Of a stretch of DNA of 64,000 bases, positions 1 to 8,593 are shown piece after piece (the first letter of the stretch is position 1; every line of letters starts with the position of its first letter). The notes beneath the pieces were generated by a model. That model did not search any database. It saw only the letters and a list, made by a program, of their open reading frames with translations, and had not been told where the DNA came from. The translations under genes and the position numbers were made by a program. Source of the stretch: Bacteroides cutis (GTDB lineage: Bacteria; Bacteroidota; Bacteroidia; Bacteroidales; Bacteroidaceae); contig NZ_OEST01000006.1 in NCBI RefSeq assembly GCF_900241005.1, positions 148,235 to 212,234 of the forward strand, written 5' to 3'.

Positions 1-651
1 TTGTATAGTCGTAATTTAGGAACGGGTAAAGGCATAGAACTGTATAGGGTACCCATGAATGAACAGCGCCCGGCCATTGAATATTTTTATGCTGATGGAA
101 CAAACTTATATTATAAGATCTCCAATGCTGATGAGGTAAGATTGAATGGTAAAAGATTAGATAACCTCGAAGGAGTGTTGCCGCTTGATTTGAGAAAAAC
201 TACTGGTTATTGCCTGGAAGCTTTGAATAATCATAAAGTTGCTGCTTCACAAAGATTGGTACAACGCTGTTTGAAACCACTTATTACTTGTCAACCTAAG
301 GAAATGGTTTTAAGTGGATCGGCAACACTGAATGAAGACGGCTCTGTAGAATTTAAAGGTGAAAAAGGAAGTTCTAACGGTACCATAGCTTGGAAGGCTG
401 AGGTTCCCCATCAGGGTAAATATTATCTGATGGTTTCTTATACCGGTGGAAATCCTGTACCTTCTTATTTATATAATAATGGAAAGTTGGTTAGTGAAAA
501 TATAGGTTATCTGGCAACAATTGGAAATAAGCGTGGACAGTTCGTATTTCCTGTTATGTTGGAAAGAGGAGTAAACGAATTGAGTTTGCAACATCCCGGG
601 CGCCGTAGTAATAAGATATATTCGATTTCTATTGCAAAAGAGATAAGATGA
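1..651 (+). CDS. C-terminal part of a secreted PUL protein (truncated by window edge)
   Basis: The reading frame is open from the first base, so the true start lies outside the window and only about 216 residues are seen. The visible part looks all-beta. Its last ~110 residues (from about position 100) resemble a carbohydrate-binding-type beta sandwich, with a pattern like GKYYLMVSYTGG followed by a C-terminal strand. It ends 28 bp before the GH28 gene in the same direction, so it is probably the end of a glycoside hydrolase or binding protein of the same operon. No catalytic motif is visible and the family cannot be named. Confidence 0.6.
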   Translation: MYSRNLGTGKGIELYRVPMNEQRPAIEYFYADGTNLYYKISNADEVRLNGKRLDNLEGVLPLDLRKTTGYCLEALNNHKVAASQRLVQRCLKPLITCQPKEMVLSGSATLNEDGSVEFKGEKGSSNGTIAWKAEVPHQGKYYLMVSYTGGNPVPSYLYNNGKLVSENIGYLATIGNKRGQFVFPVMLERGVNELSLQHPGRRSNKIYSISIAKEIR

Positions 652-678
652 AGACAAACATAAATTAATACTAATATT

Positions 679-2055
679 ATGAGAAAAAGAAATTATTGGG
701 GATTATTGCTTTTATTACTGATTGTTCCGTTGGCTATGCAAGCGGGCGAAACTTTCAATGTGAAGAAATATGGCGCTCGGGGAAATGGCAAGAAGATGGA
801 TTCTCCTGCCATTCAGAAAGCTATTGATGCCTGTTATCGGGCTGGAGGGGGAACCGTGGTAGTTCCTGCAGGAACTTATCTTTCAGCTACGATTGTCTTG
901 AAAGATAATGTTACTTTACATTTGGAGAAAGATGCACTGATTTTAGGTACTACAGATTATAAAGCGTATGATAACCTGGATCCTTTTACAGAGGGGTTGG
1001 GTATAGATGTCGGTTGGGCATTAATGGTTGCGGTAGATGCAAAGAACGTTACGTTGGAAGGAGAAGGTACCATTGACGGGCAAGGTTCTGCATTGAAAGA
1101 ACGTCATATCAAAACCGATACACGTCCCGAAGGTAAACGTTGGGGATTGCGTCCTTTCCTGCTTCGTTGGGTACGTTGCGAGAATGTGAAGGTAGAAGAT
1201 GTGACTTTAAAATACGCCGGAGCTTGGACATCCCATTATTTTCAGTGCCGGAATGTCAATATAAATAATGTGACTATCCGTAGTTTTGGAGTGGCACATA
1301 ACGACGGTATCAATATTGACGGTTGCCAGCATGTACGTATCAGCAATTGTGATATCATTAGTGGTGACGATGCACTCTGTTTCAAAACGACCTCCAGTAA
1401 GATGGGATGTGACGATATTATTGTTACTAACATGAAGCTGAAGAGTAATCAGGCAGGCATTAAGATGGGAACGGAATCAATGGCGGGATTTGAGAATATC
1501 AAAATCAGTAATTGCCATATCTATGACACTAAAAATGGAGGTATCAAACTCTTTTCTGTCGATGGTGCATGTTTGCGTAATGTAGAAATATCAGATATAA
1601 CGATGGATGAAGTCCGCACTCCTATGTTGTTCCGTCTAGGTGCCCGTTTGAGCGTTTTCCGTAAGACTCAGGATACGCAGCAGCCCATTGGAGTTTTTGA
1701 GAACGTTACTATTCGTAATGTGAAAGCTATTGCTGCCGACAAAGCACAGTTGGATCCACCTTCCGGTATTTTGATTACCGGTATTCCCGGACACTATATC
1801 ACCAACTTGACATTGGAGAATATTCATATCCGTCTGTTGGGAACAGGTACCAGTGAAGATGCATTGTCTGAGGTTCCCGAGGCTGTTGATAAATATCCCG
1901 AAGTGAAAACATTCGGTCCTAAAATCCCGGCTTATGGGGTATGGGCACGTCACGTAAAAGGTTTGAAATTGAAGAATGTTACATTCGAATTGAAGAATTC
2001 GGATGCTCGTCCGGAAATAATCTGTGAGGATGGAGATATGCAAATCTACAAATAA
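679..2055 (+). CDS. Secreted GH28 polygalacturonase-type glycoside hydrolase
   Basis: 458 residues with an N-terminal signal peptide (hydrophobic stretch ending near MQAGE, residues ~22-24). The mature part starts with the pectin-lyase-fold entry FNVKKYGARGNGK. GH28 catalytic signatures are present: NDG at 208-210, the GDDA pair at D230/D231 and a downstream GIKMGTES. These support inverting hydrolysis of alpha-galacturonosyl linkages in the periplasm or at the cell surface. Whether it cuts homogalacturonan, rhamnogalacturonan or an oligosaccharide end is not readable. The next gene starts 6 bp downstream, so they are co-transcribed. Confidence 0.93.
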   Translation: MRKRNYWGLLLLLLIVPLAMQAGETFNVKKYGARGNGKKMDSPAIQKAIDACYRAGGGTVVVPAGTYLSATIVLKDNVTLHLEKDALILGTTDYKAYDNLDPFTEGLGIDVGWALMVAVDAKNVTLEGEGTIDGQGSALKERHIKTDTRPEGKRWGLRPFLLRWVRCENVKVEDVTLKYAGAWTSHYFQCRNVNINNVTIRSFGVAHNDGINIDGCQHVRISNCDIISGDDALCFKTTSSKMGCDDIIVTNMKLKSNQAGIKMGTESMAGFENIKISNCHIYDTKNGGIKLFSVDGACLRNVEISDITMDEVRTPMLFRLGARLSVFRKTQDTQQPIGVFENVTIRNVKAIAADKAQLDPPSGILITGIPGHYITNLTLENIHIRLLGTGTSEDALSEVPEAVDKYPEVKTFGPKIPAYGVWARHVKGLKLKNVTFELKNSDARPEIICEDGDMQIYK

Positions 2056-2061
2056 ATAGTC

Positions 2062-3951
2062 ATGAGAAAGATTATATGTACATTGTTCATGGCATACTGT
2101 ACTTTTATAAGTATGAATGCCCAGACGTTATCGTCAGTCGCCAGTCCGGATGGTTCCATTGTATTACGAATTGGATTGAAAGATAATGATCTGACTTATG
2201 ACGTACGTAAATCGGGAAAAACTGTTTTGATGGAAGCTCCTATTCGTATGACGGTAGATGGAGCTGAAATCTGTAATTCTCCCCGATTATTATCTTCCGA
2301 TAGTTATAAGACGGATGATACCTATCCTATACGTGGTTCTCATTCTATGGCTGTAGATAAAAGTAATGGTTTGTTGCTTAAACTGAAGAACGAACAACTG
2401 AAAACAGATTTTATTTTAGAAGCCAGAGCGTATAATGACGGAATAGCTTTTCGCCTGATACTTCCCGGAAAAAATAAGCAAGCAAGAACACCGGATGAAC
2501 ATACGGTGTTTACTCTTCCTGCCGGCAGTCAGGTTTGGTATCATGACATGTATTGCCATTATGAAGGTTTGCACCAAAAGAAAGAAATTTCTGAGATAAC
2601 GAAAGGAGAGTGGGCTGCTCCTCCTGTAACCGTACAACTTCCCGGAAACTCCGGTTATCTTTGTCTTACAGAATCTGCTTTGATGAATTATGCCGGTATG
2701 TCCTTTCAAGCGAATGGAAACAATGGTTTTGAAACCCGATTGGGGCATGCCCAACCTTCAAGTTATGCTTTTGCGCACGATTATAGCTTTGAAGATGCCC
2801 GGCGTCTCTCTTTGCCAGCTACAATAATAGGTACCATTACAACACCTTGGCGGGCTGTTGTCATCGTTGATGATTTGAATGGATTGGTTAATACCGATTT
2901 GATTACTAATCTGGCACCTGCTCCCGACAAGAAACTTTTTCCTAAAGGTGTAAATACCGAATGGGTGAAACCTGGGCGTTCTGTATGGTGTTGGCTTGAT
3001 GGTGGCGCCCGTACCGTGGAGGGTATGAAGGAATTCTCCAAGTTAGCGGGAGAATTGGGTTATGAATACAATACGGTCGATGCTTTTTGGTATCGTTGGA
3101 CGGATGAACAATTGAAAGATCTGGTTGATTATTCGGCCAAATGTGGCGTAAAAGTTTGGTTATGGCGTCATGGACGTGACGTTCGTGATCCGGAGAAGCG
3201 CAAAGCATTGTTTGAGAGATGTCATCGTTTGGGTATTGTCGGCTTGAAGCTGGATGCCTTTTCCCACGAATCGAAAGAATTTATTGATTTGTATCAGGCT
3301 TGCCTGAAAGAAGCAGCAGAATATAAACTGATGCTCAATATACATGGCAGTAATAAACCGGCGGGAGAAGTACGTACGTGGCCTAATGAGATGAGCCGTG
3401 AAGGTATCCGTGGACTGGAATATGGTAAGAAACAGTATGAGTGGTCTACCCATAATACGACTCTTCCTTTTACACGTTTGGTGGTAGGTGCGGGTGATTA
3501 TACTCCAGTTGTTTTTGGAGAACGTCGTTTGGAAACTTCTTGGACCCATCAGATTGCCACCTCTTTGGTCTTTAATTCTTCGGTGACATTCTTTGGCTCT
3601 CATCCTCAGAAGATGCTGGATAGCCCTGCTGTCAAAGTATTGAAGGAAATACCGGCTACTTGGGATGAAACGATCGTTCTGCCGTCCAGTAAGATTGGTG
3701 AGGTAGCTGCTTTTGCCCGTAGGAGTGGAAAGATCTGGTTTCTGGCTGTGCTGAATGGTCAGCAGGAACGTATGATACAGTTCCCGTTATCTTTCTTGGG
3801 TGATGGATGGTATGAAGGGACTGTACTCAATGACAATCCGTCGAACGCGGCGGCAGTTGCCGTACAACGTGTATTTTGTCGTAATGCAGACTCGCTTACC
3901 GGTCACATGCGTTTAGGCGGTGGATATGTAGTTATGTTTACTCCGAAATGA
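2062..3951 (+). CDS. GH97 glycoside hydrolase (retaining, alpha-galactosidase-like)
   Basis: 629 residues with a signal peptide ending near SMNAQ. The order is the GH97 N-terminal super-sandwich, a TIM barrel (about 290-520; entry around WVKPGRSVWCWLDGG) and a small C-terminal beta domain. The barrel carries GLKLDAF with D398 where the retaining GH97 enzymes have their nucleophile Asp; inverting SusB-type enzymes use Glu residues instead. Alpha-galactosidase is therefore more likely than alpha-glucosidase, although the motif differs from the usual KVDFF. The stop codon overlaps the next gene's start (ATGA), indicating coupled translation with a second GH97. Confidence 0.9.
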   Translation: MRKIICTLFMAYCTFISMNAQTLSSVASPDGSIVLRIGLKDNDLTYDVRKSGKTVLMEAPIRMTVDGAEICNSPRLLSSDSYKTDDTYPIRGSHSMAVDKSNGLLLKLKNEQLKTDFILEARAYNDGIAFRLILPGKNKQARTPDEHTVFTLPAGSQVWYHDMYCHYEGLHQKKEISEITKGEWAAPPVTVQLPGNSGYLCLTESALMNYAGMSFQANGNNGFETRLGHAQPSSYAFAHDYSFEDARRLSLPATIIGTITTPWRAVVIVDDLNGLVNTDLITNLAPAPDKKLFPKGVNTEWVKPGRSVWCWLDGGARTVEGMKEFSKLAGELGYEYNTVDAFWYRWTDEQLKDLVDYSAKCGVKVWLWRHGRDVRDPEKRKALFERCHRLGIVGLKLDAFSHESKEFIDLYQACLKEAAEYKLMLNIHGSNKPAGEVRTWPNEMSREGIRGLEYGKKQYEWSTHNTTLPFTRLVVGAGDYTPVVFGERRLETSWTHQIATSLVFNSSVTFFGSHPQKMLDSPAVKVLKEIPATWDETIVLPSSKIGEVAAFARRSGKIWFLAVLNGQQERMIQFPLSFLGDGWYEGTVLNDNPSNAAAVAVQRVFCRNADSLTGHMRLGGGYVVMFTPK

Positions 3952-5921
3952 AACAACACTTAAAAACAAATATCATGAATAAACTATGGAATGCAGCAAT
4001 TCTGCTGGGAGCGGCTTTGATGACCGCCTGTACACCCCCTGACTCATGGGAATTAACTTCAAAGGATAATAATGTCCGTTTTGTATTGGAAAACAAAGAA
4101 ACGGATGGAGTGAAAGATTTATCTTATTCGGTCTATTACAATGATACGGTAGCTATCGAAAATTCTCTTTTGGGTTTGGTGATGGACACTCAGGAGTGTG
4201 GTAAAGACGCTAAATTTGTATCTGTTACTCCGGTGAAAGATATTACCGAAACCTATCAGTTGAAATCCGGTAAAAAGATGAATACGGTGAACGATTGTCG
4301 TGAACAAATATTCACATTCCGTACGGAGAAAGGTCTTGACTTCGATTTGATTGTTCGTGTTTATGATAATGGAGTCGCTTTTCGCTACGGATTTCCTGAT
4401 GCGGATAATAAAACTCATACCATTCAAGCTGAACATACAGAGTTTGCCGTACCGGTAAACGGCAAGGCGTGGATACATCCATACGACTGGAACAGTCGTA
4501 AGAAACCCAGTTATGAACAGTATTGTGAAAATGGGATAGATATCCGTTCAGACTGTAAGCATGGCAGAGGCTGGGCTTTTCCCATGTTGTTTCAGACCAA
4601 CGGTTTGTGGATGATGATAACGGAAGCCCAATTGGATGGTACATATCCGGCTACCCATATCGATAATTCAGGTACTCAAGGTGCCTATAAAATTCGTTTC
4701 CCCGAATTGGATGAACCTATTGTGCCGGATGCCGTAGAACCTGTTTCACAGATGCCTTGGTATACTCCATGGCGTGCCATTATCGTAGGGAATAATTTGA
4801 ATACGATTTTCCAGAACCAGATGGTATCTCATCTGAACCCTTCTTCCGTGGTGGAAGACGAGTCTTGGATAAAGGCCGGACGTGCTTGCTGGAGTTGGTG
4901 GTATAATGGTGCTTCCGTACGCGACTTCAAGGAACAGTTGAAGTATGTGGATCTTAGTGCGGAAATGGGTTGGGAATATATGTTGATAGATGCCAGTTGG
5001 CAACGTATGGGTAATGGCGGCACTATGGAAGATGTTGTGAAATATGCGCAACCCAAAGGAGTAGGCGTATGGTTGTGGTATCATTCCGGCGCCGGACATG
5101 AGAATGACACGATAGCGGCTCGCCGTATTATGTGTGATCCGGAGTTGCGTCGTGCTGAAATGAAACGTATTAGTGATATTGGTGTTAAAGGTATCAAAGT
5201 CGACTTTTTCGATTCCGACAAGCAACGTGTTATCCAGTTGTATCCCGCTATTTTGAAAGACGCGGCCGATAATCATCTGTTGGTTGACCTGCATGGTGCT
5301 ACATTGCCACGTGGCTATGAGCGTACCTATCCGAACTTGATGACTACGGAAGCTATTCGTGGAGGAGAAACGCTTGGACAACAACCCCGTTGTGACCGTG
5401 CGGCCGAACATAATGCGACGGTCCCTTTCACCCGTAATGTAGTAGGTTCCATGGACTATACTCCGGTGACTTTCTCCAATAAGATACGTCAGGGAGTACC
5501 TGCCATCCGTAAGACTACCGTAGCGCATCAGTTGGCCTTGGCAGTCGTATTTGAGTCGGGGTTCCAGTGCTTTGCCGATAGGGCGGAAGCCTATCTTGCA
5601 TTGCCGGAACAACCTAAGCAATTTTTGAAAGATGTGCCTGCTGCTTGGGATGAAAGTTGTTTGTTGGCCGGTTATCCGTCGGATTATGTGATTATAGCCC
5701 GCCGTTCGGGTAATGATTGGTATATTGGTGGAATTAATGGCAAGAATGAGGACCGCGAACTGGAGTTTACGCTTCCCGCAGCTTGCAAAGATAAATCATT
5801 TAAGATGATTACAGATGGAGCGGATAAGGATACGTTCGATTATAGGACAGTAGAAAATACAAATGGAATGGTGAAAGTAAAGCTTCTTCCCAACGGAGGT
5901 TTTGCCGGTGTTATCCGGTAG
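3948..5921 (+). CDS. GH97 glycoside hydrolase, lipoprotein (retaining type)
   Basis: 657 residues from the ATG overlapping the previous stop. An internal ATG at 3975 gives a better lipoprotein signal (MNKLWNAAILLGAALMTAC, lipobox Cys followed by TPPDS), so the true start may be 3975. GH97 architecture is clear: N-terminal sandwich, TIM barrel starting near WIKAGRACWSWW, C-terminal beta domain. The motif GIKVDFFDSDKQ holds the Asp expected as nucleophile in retaining GH97 alpha-galactosidases (D419 in the long form). It is a diverged relative of the GH97 just upstream, so the two may act on different linkages or substituents of one glycan. Confidence 0.9.
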   Translation: MKQHLKTNIMNKLWNAAILLGAALMTACTPPDSWELTSKDNNVRFVLENKETDGVKDLSYSVYYNDTVAIENSLLGLVMDTQECGKDAKFVSVTPVKDITETYQLKSGKKMNTVNDCREQIFTFRTEKGLDFDLIVRVYDNGVAFRYGFPDADNKTHTIQAEHTEFAVPVNGKAWIHPYDWNSRKKPSYEQYCENGIDIRSDCKHGRGWAFPMLFQTNGLWMMITEAQLDGTYPATHIDNSGTQGAYKIRFPELDEPIVPDAVEPVSQMPWYTPWRAIIVGNNLNTIFQNQMVSHLNPSSVVEDESWIKAGRACWSWWYNGASVRDFKEQLKYVDLSAEMGWEYMLIDASWQRMGNGGTMEDVVKYAQPKGVGVWLWYHSGAGHENDTIAARRIMCDPELRRAEMKRISDIGVKGIKVDFFDSDKQRVIQLYPAILKDAADNHLLVDLHGATLPRGYERTYPNLMTTEAIRGGETLGQQPRCDRAAEHNATVPFTRNVVGSMDYTPVTFSNKIRQGVPAIRKTTVAHQLALAVVFESGFQCFADRAEAYLALPEQPKQFLKDVPAAWDESCLLAGYPSDYVIIARRSGNDWYIGGINGKNEDRELEFTLPAACKDKSFKMITDGADKDTFDYRTVENTNGMVKVKLLPNGGFAGVIR

Positions 5922-5981
5922 TTGTTATTGATGACACTGTTTTATTCCTTTGATAAGGCATACTCCGATAGGAGATAAAAC

Positions 5982-6206
5982 ATGTTTATTTCAAGGAAAA
6001 GTTATATCTCGGCTGCCGGGATGTATATCTTAGCAGCCGGGATGTGTATCTTAGCAGTTGAGATGTGCATCTTGGCTGCTGAGATGAAGTTTGTTTCCGG
6101 TTTTAAATATCTTCTTCAAGAGACAGGGCTTGTTTCAGATATGGACATAGACCTCTTTTCTAATAAGATGAATTATAGTATATTGCGGTGTTTTGGATAT
6201 ATTTGA
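5982..6206 (+). CDS. Doubtful small ORF over a tandem repeat
   Basis: 74 codons in the gap between GH97 and GH31. GGAG lies 7 nt before the ATG, which is a plausible ribosome-binding site. The middle of the product is four copies of a hydrophobic 7-residue unit (AAGMYIL, AAGMCIL, AVEMCIL, AAEMKFV) produced by the underlying 21-bp DNA repeat. No family is recognised. It may be a real small membrane-like peptide or only the reading of a repeat in a non-coding spacer; I favour the latter. Confidence 0.2.
   Translation: MFISRKSYISAAGMYILAAGMCILAVEMCILAAEMKFVSGFKYLLQETGLVSDMDIDLFSNKMNYSILRCFGYI
6012..6095 (+). repeat. Imperfect 21-bp tandem repeat, four units
   Basis: Units start at 6012, 6033, 6054 and 6075, for example GCTGCCGGGATGTATATCTTA and GCAGCCGGGATGTGTATCTTA. 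The first three copies are similar (few mismatches) and the fourth decays after GAGATG. It lies in the 391-bp spacer (5922-6312) between the GH97 and GH31 genes, about 120 bp before the candidate operator. The 21-bp period keeps a reading frame open. The rest of the spacer holds only the operator and promoter listed separately. Confidence 0.75.
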
Positions 6207-6211
6207 AAATT

Positions 6212-6258
6212 TTTGGAACAATATTGCAATACAGATAAGCTATAATTTGGTTTCTTTG
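6212..6258 (+). promoter_or_regulatory. Candidate HTCS operator plus promoter of the GH31 operon
   Basis: TTTGGAACAATATTGCAA at 6212-6229 is followed after exactly 21 bp by the -7-like TTTCTTTG (6251-6258). The 18-mer matches the copy ahead of the GH105 gene (31964-31981) at 17 of 18 positions with identical spacing. The match to TAnnTTTG has one mismatch. The arrangement, activator site then -7 without a clear -33, fits an AraC-type activated promoter. Its role is inferred from recurrence and spacing. Confidence 0.65.
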
Positions 6259-6312
6259 TTGAACTATTGCTGATTAGGAAATTAATCTAATATTTAACAG
6301 ATAATAAAAAAC

Positions 6313-8457
6313 ATGAAAAAGAAATTGATTTTAGGAGCACTTGCGGTATTGATGCTGCTTCCGGTAAATGCACAAATAGCCTGGAAACAGATTGAACCCG
6401 GAGTTTGGAAAGGTGTGGTTGGTACTCCCGAAGAATATTCGTTGCTGGGTGTGGCGGGGGTTACCCCGTTGAAAGAAGGCTTTGCACGTTTGCCCGAGGT
6501 AACCTTACCATCGCTTGCCAATGAGATTGTAGGCGAGGTACAGGATGGCAAGACCAGTCTTCGTATCCCATTGCAGAGAAAAGAACAACTATATGGCTTT
6601 GGCTTGAACTTCCAGACTGTACATCAACGTGGTAAGATACTGAATTTGCACGTAGATCACTATGGTGGTAAGGATAATGGCCGTACACATGCACCTGTAC
6701 CATTTTATATTTCCAGTTTGGGTTATGGTGTCTTTATCAATTCAGCCCGTTATCTTACAGTTTATGCAGGTTATGGTGCTCGCAAGGATAGTCCTAATGC
6801 ACCGGTTGCCAAAGATCGTAATACGGACAAATCGTGGACTTCCAGCCCGTACTCGGATGCGGTTTCTATTCTTGTTCCTGCTCCCGGCGCCGAAATTTAC
6901 ATCTTTGCCGGGCCTACACCGATGGATGTGGTACGTCGTTATAATCTGCTGTGTGGTGGCGGTACTTTGCCACCGCGTTGGGGATTGGGCTTCACTCAAC
7001 GTACCAAGAAGCTCTATACAGCAGAAGATGTGAAGAAAGAAGCCGACGAATTTGAACGTCAGGGTTATCCACTCGATTTTATCGGATTGGAACCGGGTTG
7101 GCAAAGTAAAGCTTATCCTTGTACGCTCGAATGGGATGGTGGACGTTTTCCCGATCCTGCCGGTTTTGTAAAGGAAATGATGGATAAGGGTGTTCGCATT
7201 AATCTGTGGACTAATCCTTATCTGTCACCAGAATCGGATGTGTATAAGGCAATGTATCCTGTCAGCGGTTCGCATACTGTATGGTGTGGCATAGTCCCTG
7301 ATTTGGCAGGTGAAAAGGCTCGCCAATTGTGGAAAGATAAATTGGAGAAAGAACATATAAGTATTGGGGTCAGTGGTTATAAGATTGACGAAGTAGACGG
7401 TTATGACCGTTACGTATGGCCTGATGTGGCGACTTTCCCCAGTGGTAAGTCTGCCGAGCAGATGCGCCAGACATACGGTTTGTGGGTACAACGTACTACA
7501 GCAGACCTTTATAAACAACGTAATCAACGTACTTTCGGGTTAGTACGTGCTTCCAACGGTGGTAGCAGCTCATTCCCTTATGTTATTTATAATGATTATT
7601 ATAGTCATCAGGACTTCATTACTGCTTTGATTAATTCAGGTTTTAGTGGCGTTTTGTGGACTCCTGAAGTGCGTGGCTCCAAAACAGCAGAGGAATGGTT
7701 ACGTCGTTTTCAGTCTGTTGTTTTCTCGCCGATGGCGATGATCAATGCTTGGGCAAGTGGAACCAAACCCTGGTCTTTCCCCGAAGTGGCCGGACAAATT
7801 AAAGAATATGCCACTTTGCGTATGCAGATGATGCCATATTGGTATACGGAATTTGCCCGTTATCATTTTGACGGTATTCCTCCTTTCCGTGCCATGAATC
7901 TTGAACCAGGATTCAATCCTGAACAAGCTGTCAGCACAGAAATAAAGAATTCCAATTTGGAAGATAATCCTTATCTGGAAGCTATCTCTAAAGAGATAAA
8001 AGACCAATATATGGCAGGTGAATACCTATTGGTTGCTCCTATGTTTGCAGGACAGAAGGAACGTAGTGTCGTATTGCCGCAAGGTGATTGGTATGATTTT
8101 TATACTGGTAAATATGTGGGCAATGGTGAGAGAATAAAGGTTGCACCCGGCTTGGATCGTATACCTGTGTACGTGAAGGATGGCGCGGTTATTCCTTTTA
8201 TGGAAGCTACACTCCATGCACCTAAGGCAGGACAGAAGGTCAATCTTGAAATTCGCCATTATGGTAAGGCGGATGGTTCCTATCGTTTGTATGATGATGA
8301 CGGTGAAACTTTTGACTATGAAAAGGGAGCATATTCTTGGCGCGATATCAAAGTGACGCGTGATAAGAAAGGACGTTTGAAAGGTACTATTTCTAAAGCA
8401 GAGAAAGGAAAACCGGATAATATAGCTACTGTTACTTGGAAATTTATGACTGAATAA
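6313..8457 (+). CDS. Secreted GH31 alpha-glycosidase
   Basis: 714 residues; signal peptide ends near LPVNAQ. Domains are the N-terminal galactose-mutarotase-like beta sandwich, a TIM barrel from about residue 210 (PRWGLGFTQRTKK) and C-terminal beta domains. The nucleophile region reads YKIDEVDGYD with D359 as the expected catalytic Asp. Family members cut alpha-glucosides, alpha-xylosides or alpha-galactosides; the substrate is not decided by what I can see. It has its own promoter with the shared operator and heads a run with GH36 and an (alpha/alpha)6 enzyme. DUF5110-type C-terminal sequence (RLYDDDGETFDYEKG) is typical of Bacteroides GH31. Confidence 0.92.
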   Translation: MKKKLILGALAVLMLLPVNAQIAWKQIEPGVWKGVVGTPEEYSLLGVAGVTPLKEGFARLPEVTLPSLANEIVGEVQDGKTSLRIPLQRKEQLYGFGLNFQTVHQRGKILNLHVDHYGGKDNGRTHAPVPFYISSLGYGVFINSARYLTVYAGYGARKDSPNAPVAKDRNTDKSWTSSPYSDAVSILVPAPGAEIYIFAGPTPMDVVRRYNLLCGGGTLPPRWGLGFTQRTKKLYTAEDVKKEADEFERQGYPLDFIGLEPGWQSKAYPCTLEWDGGRFPDPAGFVKEMMDKGVRINLWTNPYLSPESDVYKAMYPVSGSHTVWCGIVPDLAGEKARQLWKDKLEKEHISIGVSGYKIDEVDGYDRYVWPDVATFPSGKSAEQMRQTYGLWVQRTTADLYKQRNQRTFGLVRASNGGSSSFPYVIYNDYYSHQDFITALINSGFSGVLWTPEVRGSKTAEEWLRRFQSVVFSPMAMINAWASGTKPWSFPEVAGQIKEYATLRMQMMPYWYTEFARYHFDGIPPFRAMNLEPGFNPEQAVSTEIKNSNLEDNPYLEAISKEIKDQYMAGEYLLVAPMFAGQKERSVVLPQGDWYDFYTGKYVGNGERIKVAPGLDRIPVYVKDGAVIPFMEATLHAPKAGQKVNLEIRHYGKADGSYRLYDDDGETFDYEKGAYSWRDIKVTRDKKGRLKGTISKAEKGKPDNIATVTWKFMTE

Positions 8458-8469
8458 TAATGTATTTAT

Positions 8470-8569
8470 TTTTAGGTACGGATTATGTAGATTTCGCGGA
8501 TTAATTAGCTACGCTGTGATTATGCAAAAGATAAAAAATCCGCGAAGTCCGTGTAACTTGTGCCTAAAA
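8470..8569 (+). repeat. Long imperfect inverted repeat (33-nt arms) between GH31 and GH36
   Basis: Arms 8470-8502 and 8537-8569 flank a 34-nt loop. In RNA from the + strand 24 positions pair by Watson-Crick, 7 by G-U wobble and only 2 are A-C mismatches. On the opposite strand the seven wobbles would be A-C clashes. The arms contain TTTCGCGGATT and TTTTAGG, resembling the dispersed CGGATT-rich palindromes seen between Bacteroides genes. It could be a REP-like repeat or an intra-operon RNA element that affects transcript stability or partial termination. Confidence 0.6.
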
Positions 8570-8593
8570 GACACATTCAAAAAGCAATAAGAA

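Noticed and set aside
4746..5621. 291-codon antisense ORF inside the second GH97
   Set aside because: Entirely inside a clear GH97 gene on the other strand, without family pattern.
6012..6095. Possible small CRISPR array
   Set aside because: Units are directly adjacent with no spacers and no cas genes are near; it is a simple tandem repeat.
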